Assembly: GCF_010669125.1 (NCBI RefSeq)
Contig: NZ_CP048630.1
Location: 4,274,001 to 4,338,000 of the forward strand
Origin: Ancylobacter pratisalsi
GTDB taxonomy: Bacteria > Pseudomonadota > Alphaproteobacteria > Rhizobiales > Xanthobacteraceae
Length of the DNA stretch: 64,000 bases
Direction: 5' to 3'
In this document: one piece after another, positions 18,643-31,833 of the stretch
Layout: every line of letters begins with the position of its first letter
Numbering within the stretch: position 1 is the stretch's first letter
Translations under genes and position numbers: made by a program
The notes under the pieces: generated by a model
What the model saw: the letters and a program-made list of their open reading frames with translations, nothing else
The model's database searches: none
Told to the model about the DNA's origin: nothing

Positions 18643-19911
18643 TCACGCCCTGAGCGCCCCGGCGGGCGACTGACGATAGGCCAGCACCGCCGGCAGGCTG
18701 GCGATGAGCGCGGTGACCGCCAGCAGCGAGGCCAGCCGAACCAGATCGCCGGCTTCGAACACGACCGGCAGGGCGATGCCGCTGGCGGCGGTGAAGACGG
18801 TGGACAGGGCGCGCGCCGCACCGTAGCCGACCGCGAAACCAAGGCACAGTCCGGCGCCGATGATGAGGAAGGCCTCCGACCACACAATGGCGAAGATCGC
18901 GCCGCGGGGGGCGCCCAGCGCCCGCAGGGCGCCGATCTGGCGGCGGCGCTGCAGGATGTGGACGGTGACGACCAGAAGGATCGCCGCCCCCACCAGTGCC
19001 TGCGCGCCGGCGGCCACCATGGTGAGCACGTAGCGCACATCGCCGAGCGTGCCGTAGAGCCGGGTCAGCACCTCGCCGGGGAACACGGCGATGGTGTGAT
19101 CGTTGCGGTAGCTTTGCCGGAGCTTGTAGGCGTCGGCGATCGATTTCGGCTTCACGACAATGGCCGGCAGGCCCGGCGCGTCCGGCGCGGCCACGGCGTC
19201 GGGCCGGATCGGAGCGGCGAAACCGAGGCCGTCGGGATGGTCGCCGTCCGGCTCATGGGGAGGCTGGAAGAAGGGTTCCGGCACCGCGCCGGCGGTGGGC
19301 TTTGCGGGTGCCTCGTGCTGGTGGAGATGCCAGACCGCTTCGATCGGCACCAGCACGGCGCGGTCCCAGGCCGTGCCGGTCGGCCTGAGCCGGCCGACGA
19401 CATGATAGCTGGCCTCGGTATGAACCCCGGCCGGCTCGCCTACCCGGCCATGCTGGGGATGGAACGTGTCGGCGATGCGCATGCCGACCGAAGCGCCGAT
19501 GATCGCATCGCCGACATGCTCGAACGCCCTGCCCTGCGACACGCCGCCGACGCCCTCGACCAGCGCGGAGGTGGTGCCGACGATCGGGCTGCCCTCGACG
19601 AAATCGCCGAATCCGACCGGAGCCGCCCAGGCGACGCGGGGATCGGCGAGGAGGCCGGCGAGCACGCTGCCAGGCATGAGCGGCAAGGGCGCGGCCTGCA
19701 GGAAGACCGAGGACAGCACGAGCTGGGTCTCGCTTCCCGGCGCGCCGATGACGAGGTCGAACGCCTCCGCCGCGCGGGCGCTGCCGAGCCGTAGCGCGCG
19801 CTCCTGCAGCGTCACCACCACGCCGAGCGCGGTGGCAAGGGCGACGATGAGGGTGACGGCGACGACGCCGGCCCAGTGGCGCCTGAGGTCGGCCTGAATG
19901 AAGCGGAACAT
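18643..19911 (-). CDS. ABC transporter permease, MacB/LolC-FtsX type
   Basis: Inner-membrane permease of a type VII (MacB/LolCDE-like) ABC system. These use ATP for mechanical work or extrusion rather than import. The 422-residue protein has one N-terminal membrane helix (VVAVTLIVALATALGVVV), a large periplasmic domain, and three C-terminal helices of the FtsX domain. The periplasmic domain has a His/Pro-rich loop around residues 195-225 (HLHQHEAP, PPHEPDGDHPDG) that could bind metal (inference). It follows its ATPase gene by three bases. The closest arrangement I know is the zinc-responsive PA4063-PA4066 cluster of Pseudomonas aeruginosa. Confidence 0.85.
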   Translation of the reverse strand: MFRFIQADLRRHWAGVVAVTLIVALATALGVVVTLQERALRLGSARAAEAFDLVIGAPGSETQLVLSSVFLQAAPLPLMPGSVLAGLLADPRVAWAAPVGFGDFVEGSPIVGTTSALVEGVGGVSQGRAFEHVGDAIIGASVGMRIADTFHPQHGRVGEPAGVHTEASYHVVGRLRPTGTAWDRAVLVPIEAVWHLHQHEAPAKPTAGAVPEPFFQPPHEPDGDHPDGLGFAAPIRPDAVAAPDAPGLPAIVVKPKSIADAYKLRQSYRNDHTIAVFPGEVLTRLYGTLGDVRYVLTMVAAGAQALVGAAILLVVTVHILQRRRQIGALRALGAPRGAIFAIVWSEAFLIIGAGLCLGFAVGYGAARALSTVFTAASGIALPVVFEAGDLVRLASLLAVTALIASLPAVLAYRQSPAGALRA

Positions 19912-19914
19912 GGC

Positions 19915-20580
19915 TCAGCTCTCCAGTCGGCCGCCGTCGAGGCGCAGGGTGTGCCCGAGGCGTTCCACCAGCCGGGGGTCGTGGCTGGCCACGATCAGCG
20001 TGGCGCCGGCCTCCCCGGCCAGTCCGGTGAGGAGTTCGGCGACCGCCGCGCCGGAAGCACCGTCGAGGCTGGCGGTCGGCTCGTCGGCGACGATGATGCC
20101 CGGTCGGGCGACCAGCGCCCGGGCCACGGCCACCCGCTGCATCTGGCCACGCGACATGGTCTCAATTGGCTGTTCCAGCCGGGTGATGCCGACGCGCCCG
20201 AGCAGGCGCACCGCTTCGTCCCTCACCCCGGCCGGAAGGCGGAACCGAGCCAGACGCTGCGGGAGCAGCACGTTCTCCAGCGCGGAAAGACCGGGGAACA
20301 GGTGGAAGTCCTGCATGACGAGGCCGACATTGGCGGCGCGCCAGCGGTCGCGCTCGCCCTCGCCCAATGTTGCGAGATCCGTGCCGTTCCACGCGACGCG
20401 GCCGTGGCTGACGCGCTCCAGGCCTGTCAACACATTGATCAGCGTGGTCTTTCCGCATCCCGAGGGGCCGGTGAGCGCGACCTGTGCGCCGGCGGGAAGG
20501 TCCAGCGCGGGAATGGCGAGCGCGGGGCTTTCCAGCCCGGGAAAGCGCACCACGACGTCGCGCAGCAGAAGGTCGGACAT
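19915..20580 (-). CDS. ABC transporter ATP-binding protein, LolD/MacB type
   Basis: Cytoplasmic ATPase for the neighbouring FtsX-type permease. The 221-residue protein has Walker A GPSGCGKTT, a Q-loop (VMQDFHLFP), the ABC signature SRGQMQRVAVARAL and Walker B IIVADEPTASLDG. The signature begins SRGQ rather than the canonical LSGGQ, a mild variation seen in LolD-like proteins. It is packed between the small exported protein (two bases upstream) and the permease (three bases downstream), so all three are probably one operon. Confidence 0.9.
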   Translation of the reverse strand: MSDLLLRDVVVRFPGLESPALAIPALDLPAGAQVALTGPSGCGKTTLINVLTGLERVSHGRVAWNGTDLATLGEGERDRWRAANVGLVMQDFHLFPGLSALENVLLPQRLARFRLPAGVRDEAVRLLGRVGITRLEQPIETMSRGQMQRVAVARALVARPGIIVADEPTASLDGASGAAVAELLTGLAGEAGATLIVASHDPRLVERLGHTLRLDGGRLES

Positions 20581-20582
20581 GA

Positions 20583-21059
20583 TCAGGCCGCGCGAAAGCT
20601 GGCGCCGACGATGCGCAGGAGACTGACGAAGCCGGTCGCGGGATCGGTCCAGGAACCGACCTCCAGCGTGCCCTCAACTTCGATCAGCGCATTGGCCTGC
20701 TCGAAGGTCTGGGCCCGGTTCAGGCGAATGACGACGATGTTGTCCGGCCAGTCCGCATCGGAGGAGCAGAACGGGCAGAGCGACATCGGAATTTCGGTGA
20801 GCACGAAGAAGTCGGCCTCCGCCTTGAGCGGCGGCGCCATGAAGCCGCGCATCGCGACCTCGTGGCCGTTCAGCGCCTTCACCTTGTCGGAAAAGGTCAG
20901 GCCGAGCACGCCGACCGTGCCGTAAAGCTCGTCGAAATCGAGCAGGGTCGCGGCATAGGCCGCGCGGGACGTCATGAGGCAGGAGCCGGCGCACAGGCCG
21001 GCGGCGGCCTGTAGCAGGTGCCGCCGCGAAAGCGCGTGTCGTGCCCTCTTCTGCGCCAT
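20583..21059 (-). CDS. Exported DUF3299-like protein of a metal-responsive ABC cluster
   Basis: A 158-residue protein with a twin-arginine-like leader (LSRRHLLQAAAGLCAG) followed by a hydrophobic stretch and an AYA cleavage site, so it is probably periplasmic. The mature part is OB-like and carries MRGFMAPPLKAEADFFVLTE and a CPFCSSDADWP motif with a Cys-X-X-Cys pair. This resembles the DUF3299 family, encoded beside LolD/FtsX-type ABC genes in zinc-regulated loci of pseudomonads. The function is not established. Its two Cys residues could bind metal or be redox-active (inference). It is the first gene of the three-gene unit, 76 bases after the phosphatase gene. Confidence 0.72.
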   Translation of the reverse strand: MAQKRARHALSRRHLLQAAAGLCAGSCLMTSRAAYAATLLDFDELYGTVGVLGLTFSDKVKALNGHEVAMRGFMAPPLKAEADFFVLTEIPMSLCPFCSSDADWPDNIVVIRLNRAQTFEQANALIEVEGTLEVGSWTDPATGFVSLLRIVGASFRAA

Positions 21060-21081
21060 GTGCCGTACTCCCCCGAATGGG

Positions 21082-21111
21082 CCCGGCCCGGGCGCTGCCG
21101 CCCGGGCCGGG
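21082..21111 (-). terminator. Perfect 13-bp GC-rich hairpin after the alkaline phosphatase gene
   Basis: The arms CCCGGCCCGGGCG and CGCCCGGGCCGGG are exact reverse complements around a CTGC loop. It lies in the 75-base gap between the phosphatase stop and the start of the DUF3299-like gene, both on the minus strand. There is no T tract on either side, so it may be a weak or Rho-assisted terminator, or an mRNA-end protector that lowers read-through into the ABC genes. Confidence 0.6.
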
Positions 21112-21134
21112 AAGGTCGCTGTGGATCACGCGTG

Positions 21135-25040
<3,906 letters not shown>

Positions 25041-25044
<4 letters not shown>

Positions 25045-25322
25045 GCGCCGTACCGCCGCCAGACCGAATGAGCGAGGCCGCACGTGCGGCCGCCGATCGG
25101 GCGGCACGCGGCGTGCAGACGCCCGAACCCTCGCTCGGCGCGCGGCTCGGGCAGATCGGCATTCTGGGATGGACCATCGTGGTCCCCACCCTGCTCGGTG
25201 TGTTTCTGGGCCGCTGGCTGGACCACGCCTTCGCCAGCGGGGTCTTCTTTTCGGCGCCGCTGATTATGATCGGGGCCGCGCTGGGTTTCTGGTCAGCCTG
25301 GAAGTGGATGCATCGCCCGTGA
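25041..25322 (+). CDS. atpI: N-type ATPase AtpI/AtpQ-like assembly protein
   Basis: A 93-residue membrane protein with a polar N-terminus and two transmembrane helices (IGILGWTIVVPTLLGVFLG and FSAPLIMIGAALGFWSAW). It matches the AtpI-like small protein always encoded third in N-ATPase operons, also called AtpQ. In F-ATPases, AtpI helps c-ring assembly; for N-ATPases this role is inferred. It overlaps atpC and atpR by four bases on either side. Confidence 0.85.
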
Positions 25323-25612
25323 TCGAGACCTTGTCGCAGAGCCTGACGGCGCAGAACGTGCTCCATATCGCGGTGGGGCTGGCGGTCGGCGCCGTGGTCG
25401 GGTTCATCCACTTCGCCACGTTGAAGCGGAACACCGATCTCTATCTCGGCGGCGGGTTCGCGCTTGCCTTCGGGCTGCAATTGCTTCGCTTCGCCATTCT
25501 CGGCGCCGTGTTCTACGCGCTGGCGCGGCTTGGTGCGGGGGCGCTGCTCGCGGGGGCGATCGGGCTTTTGGTCACGCGCCGCGTCTTCCTGCGTCGGGTG
25601 GGAGGCCTGTGA
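25319..25612 (+). CDS. atpR: N-type ATPase subunit AtpR
   Basis: A 97-residue integral membrane protein with about three transmembrane segments (VLHIAVGLAVGAVVGFIHF, LGGGFALAFGLQLLRFAIL and LARLGAGALLAGAIGLLV). AtpR is found only in N-ATPase operons, between the AtpI-like gene and atpB, and is proposed to interact with the c subunit's extra carboxylate or to aid assembly. The start is a GTG at 25319 overlapping the previous stop; the frame upstream is a shadow of other genes. It overlaps atpB by four bases. Confidence 0.88.
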   Translation: MIETLSQSLTAQNVLHIAVGLAVGAVVGFIHFATLKRNTDLYLGGGFALAFGLQLLRFAILGAVFYALARLGAGALLAGAIGLLVTRRVFLRRVGGL

Positions 25613-26313
25613 TGAATTCGCCGCTGACGCTCGACGCCCAGTTCTATCTCGGCCCGGTGCCGATCACCTCGCCGGTGCTGGTGACCTGGGCGATCATGCT
25701 GGTGCTGACTGTGGTGCTTCACCTCGCGACCCGCCGGCTGGCGCTGCAACCTTCGCGCCTGCAGGCGATGCTGGAGGCGCTGGTGAGCATGATCGACGGA
25801 CTGGTCATCGACACGATGCAGGCCGAGCCGGCACGGTATCGCGCGCTGATCGGCACCATCCTGATCTATGTGCTGGTTGCCAACTGGTCCTCGCTCGTGC
25901 CGGGAATCGAGCCGCCGACGGCGCATCTGGAAACCGACGCCGCGCTGGCGCTGATCGTGTTCTTCGCGACCATCTATTACGGCGTGCACACGCGCGGGCT
26001 CTGGGGCTATCTGAAGACCTTCGCCGAGCCGAGCTGGGTCATGATCCCGCTCAACCTGATCGAGCAGATCACGCGAACCTTCTCGCTGATCGTCCGCCTG
26101 TTCGGCAATATCATGAGCGGTGTGTTCGTGATCGGCATCATCCTCTCGCTCGCCGGCTTCCTGGTGCCGATCCCGCTCATGGCGCTGGATCTGCTGACCG
26201 GCGCCGTGCAGGCCTACATCTTCACCGTCCTCGCCTGCGTCTTCATTGGCGCCGCCATCAGCGAGGGACAGCCGCCCCGCAAGACCGCCCCGGAGGAGCA
26301 GACACGCCCATGA
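25609..26313 (+). CDS. atpB: N-type ATPase Fo subunit a
   Basis: Stator channel subunit of the membrane ion path. The 234-residue protein has about six transmembrane helices and the family signature around the essential arginine: ITRTFSLIVRLFGNIMSG, where the Arg of RLFGN corresponds to E. coli aArg210. The helix LMALDLLTGAVQAYIFTVLA contains the conserved Gln-Ala-Tyr. The ATGA overlap with atpR places it within the operon. The usual E. coli-type N-terminal extension is shortened. Confidence 0.94.
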   Translation: MMNSPLTLDAQFYLGPVPITSPVLVTWAIMLVLTVVLHLATRRLALQPSRLQAMLEALVSMIDGLVIDTMQAEPARYRALIGTILIYVLVANWSSLVPGIEPPTAHLETDAALALIVFFATIYYGVHTRGLWGYLKTFAEPSWVMIPLNLIEQITRTFSLIVRLFGNIMSGVFVIGIILSLAGFLVPIPLMALDLLTGAVQAYIFTVLACVFIGAAISEGQPPRKTAPEEQTRP

Positions 26314-26558
26314 ACATGTCGATCGAAATGGTGAGCATTCTCGCGGCGGCGCTCGCGGTGTCCTTCGGGGCGATCGGGCCCGCGCTCGCGGAGGGGCGCG
26401 CGGTGGCGGCGGCGATGGACGCGATCGCGCGCCAGCCGGAAGCGGCGGGCACGTTGTCGCGCACGCTTTTCGTCGGCCTCGCGATGATCGAGACCATGGC
26501 GATTTACTGCCTGGTGATCGCGCTGCTGGTGCTTTTCGCCAATCCCTTCATCAAGTGA
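26310..26558 (+). CDS. atpE: N-type ATPase Fo subunit c
   Basis: Rotor-ring proteolipid of 82 residues forming two hydrophobic helices joined by the polar loop ARQPEA. The ion-binding glutamate is in helix 2 (MIETMAIY). Helix 1 reads GPALAEGRAV, where a second Glu sits at the position of Gln32 in the sodium-binding Ilyobacter c subunit. Two carboxylates per hairpin is the known N-ATPase pattern; a Burkholderia N-ATPase of this type was reported to have a proton-coupled 17-subunit ring. The gene is coupled to atpB by a four-base overlap. Confidence 0.94.
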   Translation: MNMSIEMVSILAAALAVSFGAIGPALAEGRAVAAAMDAIARQPEAAGTLSRTLFVGLAMIETMAIYCLVIALLVLFANPFIK

Positions 26559-26571
26559 GCATCAGCGCACG

Positions 26572-27321
26572 ATGAAGATCGACTGGTGGACCCTCGGCCT
26601 GCAGACGGCCAATGTGCTCGTCCTCATCTGGATTCTGAGCCGGTTCCTGTTCCGGCCCGTGGCCGCGATGATCGAGGAACGGCGCGCCCTGGCGACCAAG
26701 TCGCTGGATGACGCCAAAGCCGATCGCGCTGCAGCGGAGGCGGAGCGGCACAAGGCCGAGGAGGCGACGGCAGGGCTGGCGCAGGCGCGCGTGGCGGCCC
26801 TGAAGAGCGCCGCCGAGGAGGCCGAGGCGGAGAAGCAGGGCATTCTCGCCAGCGCGCGGGCGGAGGCGGAGCGGCTGCGCAAGGCGGCCGAAGCCGACAT
26901 CGCGCGCGCCCGCCAGGACGATGCCGCCGCGATTGAGGGGCGGGCAAGCACGCTGGCGCTCGACATCGCCGACAAGCTGCTGTCCCGCCTGCCGGAAGAG
27001 GCGCGCGTGGCGGGCTTCATCGACGGGCTGGTCGAGGCGCTGGCCGCCCTGCCCGCGCCGGTTCGGGCCAGTCTTGGCACCGGCGGCGCGGCCCTTCCTA
27101 TCCGCTCGGCGCGCATGCCGACGCAGAGCGAGGCGAAACTGTGCACGGAACGCCTGTCTCAGGCACTCGGCCGCCCGCTCGAACTCGCCTGGACGGCGGA
27201 TCCCGCGCTGATCGCCGGGCTTGAACTCGACCTGCCCCATGCCAGCGTGCGCAACAGCCTGAGGGCGGATCTCGACCGGGTCGCGGCAGCACTCGCCACG
27301 TCGGGAGGGCCGACGCCATGA
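26572..27321 (+). CDS. atpF: N-type ATPase subunit b with delta-like C-terminal domain
   Basis: Peripheral stalk subunit of 249 residues, much longer than a usual b subunit of about 160. It has one N-terminal membrane helix ([16 protein letters not shown]) and a long Ala/Glu-rich coiled coil (about residues 40-125). A C-terminal domain ends [18 protein letters not shown] and [18 protein letters not shown]. That tail resembles the end of F-ATPase delta (DPxLIGGL, then Arg and Leu repeats). There is no separate delta gene in the operon, so b probably supplies the delta function by fusion. Confidence 0.92.
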   Translation: MKIDWWTLGLQTANVLVLIWILSRFLFRPVAAMIEERRALATKSLDDAKADRAAAEAERHKAEEATAGLAQARVAALKSAAEEAEAEKQGILASARAEAERLRKAAEADIARARQDDAAAIEGRASTLALDIADKLLSRLPEEARVAGFIDGLVEALAALPAPVRASLGTGGAALPIRSARMPTQSEAKLCTERLSQALGRPLELAWTADPALIAGLELDLPHASVRNSLRADLDRVAAALATSGGPTP

Positions 27322-28904
27322 CGGGGGAAACGCCGCAAGACACGCCCCTACCCGCACCCCTTCCCGCTTCCCCTGCCCCGCCCGCTGGCGATGACGCCGC
27401 CAGCCAGTGGCTGGCGCGCAGCCGCGCGGAGCTTTCCGGCACGGCGCTGGGGCCGGAGGCGGTGTCGATCGGGCGGGTCGAACGCATCGCCGATGCAATC
27501 GCTCAGGTGTCCGGCCTGCCGGAGGTGCGGCTCAACGAACTGCTGCATTTCGAGGGCGGCCAGACCGGGTTTGCGTTGACCCTCGACAGGGACACGATCA
27601 GCACGGTCATCCTGGACGCGGCGAGCGCCATCGAGGCCGGGATGAAGGTGTCGCGCACCGGCGCCGTGGTGCAGGTGCCCATCGGGCCCGGGCTGCTCGG
27701 GCGGATCGTCGATCCGCTAGGCCGCCCGCTGGATGGAGGCGATCCGGTGGTGGCGGAGGCGTATCACCCGGTAGAGCGCCCGGCGCCCTCGATCATCGAG
27801 CGCGATCTGGTGACCGAGCAGGTCAATACCGGCATTCTCGTCGTCGATGCGCTGTTCACGTTGGGGCGCGGGCAGCGCGAGCTGATCATCGGCGACCGGG
27901 CGACCGGCAAGACGGCGATCGCGGTCGACACCATCATCAGCCAGAAGGACTCGGACATCGTCTGTGTCTATGTCGCGGTCGGGCAGCGTGCGACGGCGGT
28001 CGAGCGGGTGATCGAGGCGGTGCGCCAGCATGGCGCGCCGGAGAAGTGCATCTTTGTCGTTGCCTCCGCCGCCTCCGCGCCGGGCCTGCAATGGATCGCG
28101 CCCTTCGCGGGCATGACCATCGCGGAGTATTTCCGCGACAAGGGACAGCATGCGCTGATCGTCATCGATGATCTGAGCAAGCACGCCGTCACCCACCGCG
28201 AACTCGCCCTGTTGACCCGCGAGCCGGTGGGGCGCGAGGCCTATCCGGGCGATATCTTCTATCTCCACGCGCGCCTGCTGGAGCGGGCGTCGAAGCTCTC
28301 CAAGGAGCTTGGCGGCGGCTCGCTCACCGCGTTGCCGGTCGCGGAGACCGACGCGGGCAATCTTTCCGCCTATATCCCGACCAACCTGATCTCGATCACC
28401 GATGGGCAGATCGTGCTTGGCTCGCAGCTGTTCGCCGCGAACCATCGGCCGGCAGTCGATGTGGGGCTGAGCGTCAGCCGCGTGGGTGGCAAGGCGCAGC
28501 ATCCGGCGCTTCGCCAGGTGTCCGGGCGCATCCGGCTCGACTATTCGCAGTTCCTTGAACTGGAGATGTTCTCCCGCTTCGGTGGCATCGCCGACACGCG
28601 GGTGAAGGCGCAGCTGACCCGTGGCGAGCGCATCCGCGCCCTGCTGTCCCAGCCGCGCTTCGCCACGCTGCGGCCGGTGGATGAGATCGCGCTGCTTGCC
28701 GCGCTCGCCGCCGGTGTGCTGGACGAGGTGCCGGTCGCGGCCATGCCGGAGCTGCGCGCCCGCATTCCCGGCCATATCGACGCCTCCGTGCCGGACGCGG
28801 GCAAGGCGCTGGCGGGAGATGCCAAGCTCGACGATGGGATGCGCGACAGGCTTGTCGAGACCGTGCGGTCTCTGGCGGCGGGGCTCAGGGAACCGGGTTC
28901 GTGA
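27318..28904 (+). CDS. atpA: N-type ATPase F1 subunit alpha
   Basis: Non-catalytic nucleotide-binding alpha subunit, 528 residues. It carries Walker [10 protein letters not shown], the [19 protein letters not shown] motif, [25 protein letters not shown] and [27 protein letters not shown], all alpha hallmarks. The N-terminal 30 residues are Pro/Ala-rich and differ from the helix that docks housekeeping alpha onto delta, in keeping with the rearranged b/delta stalk. The ATG overlaps the atpF stop (ATGA). Confidence 0.95.
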   Translation: MTGETPQDTPLPAPLPASPAPPAGDDAASQWLARSRAELSGTALGPEAVSIGRVERIADAIAQVSGLPEVRLNELLHFEGGQTGFALTLDRDTISTVILDAASAIEAGMKVSRTGAVVQVPIGPGLLGRIVDPLGRPLDGGDPVVAEAYHPVERPAPSIIERDLVTEQVNTGILVVDALFTLGRGQRELIIGDRATGKTAIAVDTIISQKDSDIVCVYVAVGQRATAVERVIEAVRQHGAPEKCIFVVASAASAPGLQWIAPFAGMTIAEYFRDKGQHALIVIDDLSKHAVTHRELALLTREPVGREAYPGDIFYLHARLLERASKLSKELGGGSLTALPVAETDAGNLSAYIPTNLISITDGQIVLGSQLFAANHRPAVDVGLSVSRVGGKAQHPALRQVSGRIRLDYSQFLELEMFSRFGGIADTRVKAQLTRGERIRALLSQPRFATLRPVDEIALLAALAAGVLDEVPVAAMPELRARIPGHIDASVPDAGKALAGDAKLDDGMRDRLVETVRSLAAGLREPGS

Positions 28905-28914
28905 GGGCGCGGCG

Positions 28915-29775
28915 ATGAGCGAGCGGCTGAGCGATGTTCTGGTCCGCATCCAGTCGGTGCAGCAGCTCTCCTCCGTCATCGCGGCCATGCGGGGCATCGC
29001 GGCAGCGCGCTCGCGGGAGGCACGCGGGCAGCTCGACGGCATACATGCCTATGCCGACACCATCGCGGCGGCCATTGGCGACGCGCTAGCCCATCTGCCG
29101 TCAGGCCTCGCCCCGGTCTCATCCGTCCTGCCCGAGGACCGCCACGCCATCGTCGCGCTGTGCGCCGAACAGGGCTTTGCGGGAACGTTCAACGAACGGG
29201 TGCTGGACGCGGTTGATCGCCGGATGGAACAGGTGCCGCAGGGGGCGCGGCTGATGATCGTCGGGGACCGGGGGCTGATGGCCGCCGCCGAGCGTGGCCT
29301 GGAGGTGAGCTGGTCCGCGTCCATGGTCGCCCATGTCGGGCAGGCAAGCGCGCTGGCGAACCGGATCGTCGACGAACTTTATCGCGCGCTCGGACGGGAC
29401 GAGGTGCGCAGCGTGTCGATCATCCATGCGCTGCCCGGTTCTTCCGCGACGCTGGAGGTGCTCGACAGGGTGCTGGTTCCCTTCGATTTCGCGCGGTTCC
29501 CGCGAATGGAGCGCGCCGAACCCCCGATGGTGACACTGGCACCCGACATCCTGCTCGCCCGCCTGGCCGAGGAGTACATCTTCGCAGAGCTGTGCGAGGC
29601 GGTGATCCAGTCCTTCGCCGCCGAGAACGAGGCGCGCATGCGGGCGATGATCGCGGCGAAGACCAATGTCGAGGACACGCTCGGCGAGCTTGTCGGCCGC
29701 TCCCGTCGGTTGCGGCAGGAGGAGATCACCAGCGAGATCCTGGAACTTTCGAGCGCCCAAAGCGAGGCGCCCTGA
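28915..29775 (+). CDS. atpG: N-type ATPase F1 subunit gamma
   Basis: Central rotor shaft of 286 residues. It has the N-terminal helix SDVLVRIQSVQQLSSVIAAMRGIAAARSREA and a C-terminal helix ending ENEARMRAMIAAKTNVEDTLGELVGRSRRLRQEEITSEILEL, the two halves of the gamma coiled coil. The middle domain (IVALCAEQGFAGTFNERVLD) resembles the gamma Rossmann-like domain. The frame is open upstream within atpA, but the ATG at 28915 fits gamma's start. It is the last gene of the operon and converges on the XoxF-like gene with 12 bases between. Confidence 0.9.
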   Translation: MSERLSDVLVRIQSVQQLSSVIAAMRGIAAARSREARGQLDGIHAYADTIAAAIGDALAHLPSGLAPVSSVLPEDRHAIVALCAEQGFAGTFNERVLDAVDRRMEQVPQGARLMIVGDRGLMAAAERGLEVSWSASMVAHVGQASALANRIVDELYRALGRDEVRSVSIIHALPGSSATLEVLDRVLVPFDFARFPRMERAEPPMVTLAPDILLARLAEEYIFAELCEAVIQSFAAENEARMRAMIAAKTNVEDTLGELVGRSRRLRQEEITSEILELSSAQSEAP

Positions 29776-29787
29776 GCCCTCACTGCG

Positions 29788-31608
29788 CTAGCGCCCGTCG
29801 GGCAGCGCGAACACCGTGAGCTGACCGCCGAGCGCGGTGTAGCTGTTCAGCGCCGAATAGGCATCCTTGGCGCCCGAGCCGGCATTGGGGTCGGTAAGGC
29901 CCGCGGCGAGGCCGATGCCGGCCCAGCCGCCGATGCCCGACAGCACGGCGACATATTGCCGGCCCTTGTGCTGATACGTCATGACATTGCCGACGATGCC
30001 GGACGGGGTCTTGAAGCGGTAGAGTTCCTTGCCGGTGCGGGCGTCGAGTGCCTTCAGGTAGCCTTCCAGCGTGCCGTAGAACACCACGCCGCCGGCGGTT
30101 GCCAGCGCGCCGGACCAGACCGAGAAACGCTCGGGCACGGTCCACACGATGCGGCCCTTCACATTGTCCCAGGCGATGAAGTTGCCGGTGCGCCCGTCCG
30201 GGTTGTCGTCGGGGGCGGGATACATGTTGAGCGTGGCGCCGACATAGGGCTGGCCGACCGCGTAGTCGACGAAGAACGGCTCGTAATCCATGCACATGTG
30301 GCTTGTGGGCACGTAGAACAGGTGGGTCTGCGGCGAATAGGCCGCCGGCTGCTGGTTCTTGGTGCCGAGCGCCGCCGGACAGATGCCGGAATAGGTGACG
30401 TCCTCGCCTTCCGCCTCGGTGCCATGGGCGGGATCAAGGATCGGGCGGCCATAGGTCGGGCTGGCCTTGTCCATATCGATCCCGCTCGCCCAGTTCACGC
30501 TGGGGTCGAACTTCTCGGCCACCAGCAGTTCCCCGCTCGCGCGGTCGAGCGTGTAGGCAAAGCCGTTGCGGTCGAAATGGGTGAGCAGCGGCCGGGATCG
30601 TCCGGCGATGACCTGATCGGTCAGGATCATCTCGTTGACGCCGTCATAGTCCCACTGGTCGTGTGGCGTCATCTGGTAGACCCAGCGGGCAACCCCGGTG
30701 TCGGCGTCGCGGGCGAAGATGGTCATCGCCCATTTGTTGTCGCCGGGGCGCTGGGAAGGATTCCACGTGCCCGGATTGGCGCTGCCGTAATAGACGAGGT
30801 TCAGCGTGGGATCATAGGCGAACCAGCCCCACGGGGCGCCGCCGCCGATCTTCCACTGCTCGCCTTCCCAACTCTTGAGCGAGGAGTCCCGACCGACCGG
30901 CCTGCCCAGCTCGGTGGTCGTTTCCGGGTCGAACAGCATGTCGACGTCCGGGCCGGTCGAGTAGGCGCGCCAGGCCAGGGTGCCGTCCTTGAGGTTGTAG
31001 GCGCTGATATGGCCGCGCGCGCCGAACTCAGCGCCGGCGATGCCGACAATGAGCTTGTCCTTCACCGGCATGACGGTGGCGGTGTTGGATTCGCCCTTCT
31101 TCGGGTCGCCGTTCCTGGCGGTCCAGCGCACCGCGCCGGTCTTCGCGTCGAGCGCGACGATGGTGGTGTCGGCCTGGTGCAGGAAGATCATGCCCTCGGC
31201 ATAGGCAAGGCCGCGATAGACCAGATCGCAGCACATGATGGCCGCGACATCCTGATCCTGCTTCGGCTCATATTTCCACAGGATACGCCCGTCATGGTCG
31301 AGATCGAGCGCGTAGACGATGTTGGGAAACGGGGTGTGGACATACATCACCCCGTCGACGACGAGGGGGCTGCCCTCATGGCCCCGGAGGACGCCGGTGG
31401 AGAAGGTCCAGGCGACCTGGAGCTTGCCGACATTGGCGGCGGTGATCTGGTCGAGCCGGGAATAGCGGGTGTTGGCGTAATCCAGCGTCTGGATGACCTG
31501 AACGGCCGGGTTCTTGATGTGGTCCAGCACATCGTCATTGGCCTGCGCCGCGCCTGCCGCGACCAAAAGCGCCGCGCCCGCGATGGCCGCCCGTGCGATC
31601 GCCCTCAT
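29788..31608 (-). CDS. xoxF: Lanthanide-dependent methanol dehydrogenase, XoxF type
   Basis: Periplasmic PQQ-dependent methanol dehydrogenase. The 606-residue beta-propeller has a signal peptide ([15 protein letters not shown]), the vicinal disulfide pair in [13 protein letters not shown], and tryptophan-docking repeats. The active-site motif is [11 protein letters not shown]: the first Asp is catalytic, and the second, two residues on, is the extra Asp that marks lanthanide-binding XoxF (Ala in MxaF). Wording throughout is close to XoxF5. No xoxG cytochrome or xoxJ lies next to it. GGGAGAGGGAC precedes the ATG. It is divergent from a peroxiredoxin gene. Confidence 0.9.
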   Translation of the reverse strand: MRAIARAAIAGAALLVAAGAAQANDDVLDHIKNPAVQVIQTLDYANTRYSRLDQITAANVGKLQVAWTFSTGVLRGHEGSPLVVDGVMYVHTPFPNIVYALDLDHDGRILWKYEPKQDQDVAAIMCCDLVYRGLAYAEGMIFLHQADTTIVALDAKTGAVRWTARNGDPKKGESNTATVMPVKDKLIVGIAGAEFGARGHISAYNLKDGTLAWRAYSTGPDVDMLFDPETTTELGRPVGRDSSLKSWEGEQWKIGGGAPWGWFAYDPTLNLVYYGSANPGTWNPSQRPGDNKWAMTIFARDADTGVARWVYQMTPHDQWDYDGVNEMILTDQVIAGRSRPLLTHFDRNGFAYTLDRASGELLVAEKFDPSVNWASGIDMDKASPTYGRPILDPAHGTEAEGEDVTYSGICPAALGTKNQQPAAYSPQTHLFYVPTSHMCMDYEPFFVDYAVGQPYVGATLNMYPAPDDNPDGRTGNFIAWDNVKGRIVWTVPERFSVWSGALATAGGVVFYGTLEGYLKALDARTGKELYRFKTPSGIVGNVMTYQHKGRQYVAVLSGIGGWAGIGLAAGLTDPNAGSGAKDAYSALNSYTALGGQLTVFALPDGR

Positions 31609-31833
31609 GTCCCTCTCCCGTCCTTCGGGTCGCGCCGGATTCTCCGCGCCGTTTCCTCGGGCGTCTGGATATCACGCCACCGCAGCGTAAGCGCAACCAA
31701 GGGGAATGGAGGAAACAAAGGTATGGTCGGGGCAACCGAACATCCGATTTCGGCGCCCTCCTCCGCTTCGTAGCATCACCATCGACAAGGCGCGGCTGGC
31801 GCGCCGGCTGGTCGAACCATGCGGAGACAGATC

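Noticed and set aside
29956..31773. A 605-codon open frame antisense to xoxF
   Set aside because: Same reason; the xoxF protein is unmistakable and the antisense product has no recognisable motifs.
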